From NCBI GenBank assembly GCA_016756835.1, contig JAESPE010000035.1:1-35682 (forward strand): a stretch of 35,682 bases of DNA, written 5' to 3'. Numbering within the stretch: position 1 is the stretch's first letter; each line of letters starts with the position of its first letter. A program made the position numbers and the translations under genes. Below the pieces are notes generated by a model. It was not told the DNA's origin, searched no databases, and worked only from the letters and a program-made list of their open reading frames with translations. Positions 33,342 to 35,682 of the stretch are shown in pieces. Source of the DNA: a gamma proteobacterium endosymbiont of Lamellibrachia anaximandri (GTDB lineage Bacteria > Pseudomonadota > Gammaproteobacteria > Chromatiales > Chromatiaceae).

Positions 33342-34388
33342 ATGCGTTCTGTTCTAATTTCTCTACTGCTCGCATCGGCCATTTGGTTCGGTGCGGCACA
33401 TGTGGATTGGTTGAGCGCCAACAGTGAGGGGCAAGAGATGATTACAGTAAATGAACGGATAGCCGAGTTGCTGCGCTTCACCGACGAGACGTACTTCTCG
33501 CAGACCGATGAGCAACTGCTCGATCTCCAGGACGCCTTGTCCGAGATTGTCGAGAGCGAGGAAACGGGCGAAGCGGAAGCGTTTCGGCCGCGGGTGGTTC
33601 TTGGAGCTCCTCGACAAGTGGACCTGCAGGCAAAGAGTACGGTTCCCCTCCTACTAGGCAGGTTTCAGACCGGTCTGCGCGCCTGGCAGGTTAACCCTGA
33701 TCCAAACACCTATCTCTTCGTGAGGAACAACACGACAGGAGAACTCATCTTCTCTCGCCCCCTCATCGATATGCGTCGGGGGAGACAACCGCGACCCTCT
33801 GGAGTGGGAAAACCGCCAGACGAGCTGAATGCCTCTTCCACGAGTTCAGGTGTCGATGCAGTAGATCTACTCGATAAAATGGCCGGCCGGTTGAGCCTTG
33901 GGAGAAACTCTGTAACCGCAGTGGTTTACGATGTCTGCTCAAACACGCTCGACATCCAACTTGGCGGTAAAACCCAGACAGAACCATCCTTGCCGGTGAA
34001 GAGTGACTTCGTTCGTCATGAGCTGGATTCCAGTGCAACCGTCGACACCGTGATCACGGTGCCGGCGACCGGCTCAGCGAGCCGCGGAATCGAGATTCGC
34101 GTAGCCACACAGATGGCAACTGAGCAGGGTCTCGTCCGAGCCGAGGAGGGACGACTGTACCTGTCCTGGCATCTGATCCTCGTCCGTCTCGACGCACCAC
34201 CGGTCATCGTCTCCGCATTTGTTCCGGTTCAAGAGATTAGGAATCCAGAGGGCGAAACCGCATACAATGCACGGTTCGTGGCCGAACTCGGAACCCAAGG
34301 ACCCCAGGTTCCGCCGGGGAACTACCAAGTGTATAGCGATCTAGGTGGGGGGTTCCGGGGACCTTTCCCACTCGCTGTCACCGAGTAG
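33342..34388 (+). CDS. Exported protein downstream of the effector, candidate immunity protein
   Basis: A 348-aa protein with an N-terminal hydrophobic signal (residues 1-20, MRSVLISLLLASAIWFGAA), so periplasmic or membrane-anchored by an uncleaved signal. The mature part is acidic, with VVLGAPRQVDLQ, TVPLLLGRFQTG, WHLILVRLD and PPGNYQVYSDLGGGF, probably beta-rich. I know no family. The ATG at 33342 is used; an upstream start inside the effector gene would put the hydrophobic segment too far from the N-terminus. The gene begins 5 bases after the effector stop. Its place right after a putative effector and its export signal are what would be expected of an immunity protein that neutralises a periplasm-delivered toxin; this is inference. 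It could also be a second secreted factor. Confidence 0.7.
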   Translation: MRSVLISLLLASAIWFGAAHVDWLSANSEGQEMITVNERIAELLRFTDETYFSQTDEQLLDLQDALSEIVESEETGEAEAFRPRVVLGAPRQVDLQAKSTVPLLLGRFQTGLRAWQVNPDPNTYLFVRNNTTGELIFSRPLIDMRRGRQPRPSGVGKPPDELNASSTSSGVDAVDLLDKMAGRLSLGRNSVTAVVYDVCSNTLDIQLGGKTQTEPSLPVKSDFVRHELDSSATVDTVITVPATGSASRGIEIRVATQMATEQGLVRAEEGRLYLSWHLILVRLDAPPVIVSAFVPVQEIRNPEGETAYNARFVAELGTQGPQVPPGNYQVYSDLGGGFRGPFPLAVTE

Positions 34389-34539
34389 GTGGTTCTGGGA
34401 GATTGAAGTGCCATTCCCCTCCGTCTCCTTTCACCCACCGTATTGCCCGGATCCAGCACCAGGCTCGCCACATCCAGTGCGAACGGATAGGCCATAATTC
34501 TTTCTATTGCTGAAGCCTCCTGTCTATTAGAATATGGCG

Positions 34540-35097
34540 TTATATATTCTTACGGCGACGGGCGAAGCCCAGGCCGGTTAGACCAAGTGCTGTCAATGCG
34601 AGGATCGAGGGTTCGGGGACGTTAAGTGCAATATTATCAACGCGAAAGAAGTCGTTGCTTCGAGAGCTTAATTCAATCCAAGTGAGATTTGTATGACCGG
34701 AGAATGCCACCGTCACCGGCTCTGTAAGGAAGTCGCCGAAAAGCTCTGACGTGCCATCAGAAAATGTAATGCGCCCGCCAAAACTCGAAGATACGAGACT
34801 CTGGAAATCAAACAATGCACCGAACATGTCTATTTTAACTGTACTTTGCTCGATTCCGTTATTAGTTCTCTCTAACGCCAGATATTGACCGTCTCCAATA
34901 AAGGAATCTGAAGGGTTCACGTCATAGTCGCCGACAATAACAGATAGTCGAAATCCATCTTCGATGTAGTTAGCCGTCTGATCTGTTCCAGTAGTTGCCG
35001 ATTCAAAGTCGATAACCACAGCCTGTGCGGCGTGCATGAATGTCACTGAAACTGTCACAAGTAACATAATCGCCAATTCGCAGGATGTCTTTGTCAT
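34540..35097 (-). CDS. PEP-CTERM sorting domain protein
   Basis: A 185-aa secreted protein with a signal peptide (residues 1-26, cleavage after AQA), a beta-sandwich-like middle of about 130 residues (VVIDFESATTG, then FSDGTSELFGDF and ITFSDG elements), and the C-terminal sorting signal: a VPEPS motif, a hydrophobic helix (ILALTALGLTGLGF) and an ARRRK tail. Such proteins are processed by exosortase EpsH/XrtA-type enzymes and usually go to the cell surface or biofilm matrix. No exosortase gene is in the window. GGAG lies 7 bases before the ATG. It converges with the cassette on the other strand across a 151-base gap without visible genes. Confidence 0.9.
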   Translation of the reverse strand: MTKTSCELAIMLLVTVSVTFMHAAQAVVIDFESATTGTDQTANYIEDGFRLSVIVGDYDVNPSDSFIGDGQYLALERTNNGIEQSTVKIDMFGALFDFQSLVSSSFGGRITFSDGTSELFGDFLTEPVTVAFSGHTNLTWIELSSRSNDFFRVDNIALNVPEPSILALTALGLTGLGFARRRKNI

Positions 35098-35682
35098 TAC
35101 TTTTCTCCGAAAGCGCGAAATTTACGACGCAATATACGCCACCCAAAAAAGGAAATAATAGGGGTGCAGGCCACAGTCACAACTTCTCATTGAACAAAGC
35201 TGAAGCCCTACCCCTCCCTTCAGACAAATCAGCGTTCCTATTCTTTGTATAGACTATTCGGGAAATATGATTCGATACATTTTCGTCCATATGTTGATCT
35301 GGATCAGGTTATAAGAATTTACTCTTACCTCCTTTCACAATTTCCTTCCGAAATGGCTTTCAGGTTAGAAATTCCCAACAAAAACTCCACTTGGATTGCA
35401 CTTCCGGGGCGTTGTCTCGCGGACAAAATTGTGGTCTGTCCCTTATTGTTCTACTTATTGTTCTAATAGCAAACGGTTAATCCAGCTGGTGCAATATCTG
35501 CTCAATCTCAGGCCAATCTCAGCATTCGAAATGCAAGTTAAGCGGCCACGATTGAAATGTAAGTGTTGTGGTGCCGAGATGCAGACCTTGGCAACTCAGA
35601 TATTTCCATCCGGAAAATGCAAAGTAAAAGATGGGGTGGAGCCATTGGCTATGTAGATAGTCTCTTATCAATAGCCGTTAAA
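35098..35682. other. Gene-poor right edge
   Basis: The first 100 bases hold the leader of the PEP-CTERM gene, with TATATT near 35130 as a possible minus-strand -10. No confident gene follows. The only item of note is a possible zinc-ribbon fragment near the end, listed separately. Confidence 0.5.
35470..35656 (+). pseudogene. Possible zinc-ribbon protein fragment (transposase remnant?)
   Basis: The plus-strand frame ending at 35656 reads RLIQLVQYLLNLRP and then RLKCKCCGAEMQTLATQIF. The CxCCGxEM pattern resembles C-terminal zinc ribbons of some transposases (for example IS91-type), but the frame has no good start and is short. A chance frame is the alternative. Confidence 0.25.

Noticed and set aside
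35245..35466. A 73-residue plus-strand frame near the right edge
   Set aside because: No ribosome site or recognisable sequence; composition looks non-coding.

Overview
The window reads as a chromosomal segment of a gammaproteobacterium, most likely a metabolically versatile sulfur-oxidising or chemolithoautotrophic lineage of the Chromatiales/Sedimenticola type. This is inferred from the gene set (Rnf complex with pyruvate:ferredoxin oxidoreductase and PEP synthase, a PEP-CTERM protein, RmuC, HD-GYP and chemotaxis signalling, type VI secretion accessory genes). There is no rRNA or tRNA gene to settle it.

Region 1 (1-9.5 kb) is a housekeeping and signalling stretch. It holds a secreted lysine-rich protein with a four-Cys head, a response regulator with an HD-GYP c-di-GMP phosphodiesterase domain, a small periplasmic unknown, the divergent pair mtaB (tRNA methylthiotransferase) and rmuC, a hotdog thioesterase with no standard start codon behind an NTF2-like protein, and a methyl-accepting chemotaxis protein with a sigma-28-like promoter. 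Three intergenic gaps carry REP-like palindromes with the GTAGGCCGG/GTAGCCCGG core.

Region 2 (9.5-23.3 kb, all on the minus strand) is the metabolic core and looks like one long operon. In transcription order it is rnfB, a very large nifJ (1644 aa), tpx, rnfC, rnfD, rnfG, rnfE, rnfA, a small Cys-rich membrane protein and ppsA. Rnf exchanges electrons between NADH and ferredoxin against an ion gradient. NifJ can use reduced ferredoxin to make pyruvate from acetyl-CoA and CO2, or run in reverse, and PpsA converts pyruvate to PEP. The layout suggests ion-gradient-driven ferredoxin reduction feeding carbon assimilation. The gene order B-C-D-G-E-A with nifJ-tpx inserted differs from the usual gammaproteobacterial ABCDGE order. 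Two gaps contain members of a second dispersed inverted-repeat family, and a five-copy heptamer tract covers the rnfG stop codon.

Region 3 (23.3-28.5 kb) starts with an AT-rich, palindrome-rich gap that probably drives the rnfB operon. A 61-aa unknown, two adjacent paralogous TPR-methyltransferase fusions, an unknown 129-aa protein and a divergent outer-membrane protein follow.

Region 4 (28.86-34.39 kb) is the most accessory part, a tightly coupled plus-strand cassette. It encodes a protein with an IPGPIG head, a DUF4123 adaptor, an acidic companion protein, an 842-aa lysine-rich protein ending in a Cys-rich HExxH metallopeptidase-like domain, and a protein with an N-terminal signal sequence. 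It looks like a type VI secretion effector module with its adaptor, probable chaperone and candidate immunity protein. No VgrG, PAAR or Hcp gene is in the window. A PEP-CTERM protein and a gene-poor tail with a possible zinc-ribbon fragment close the window.
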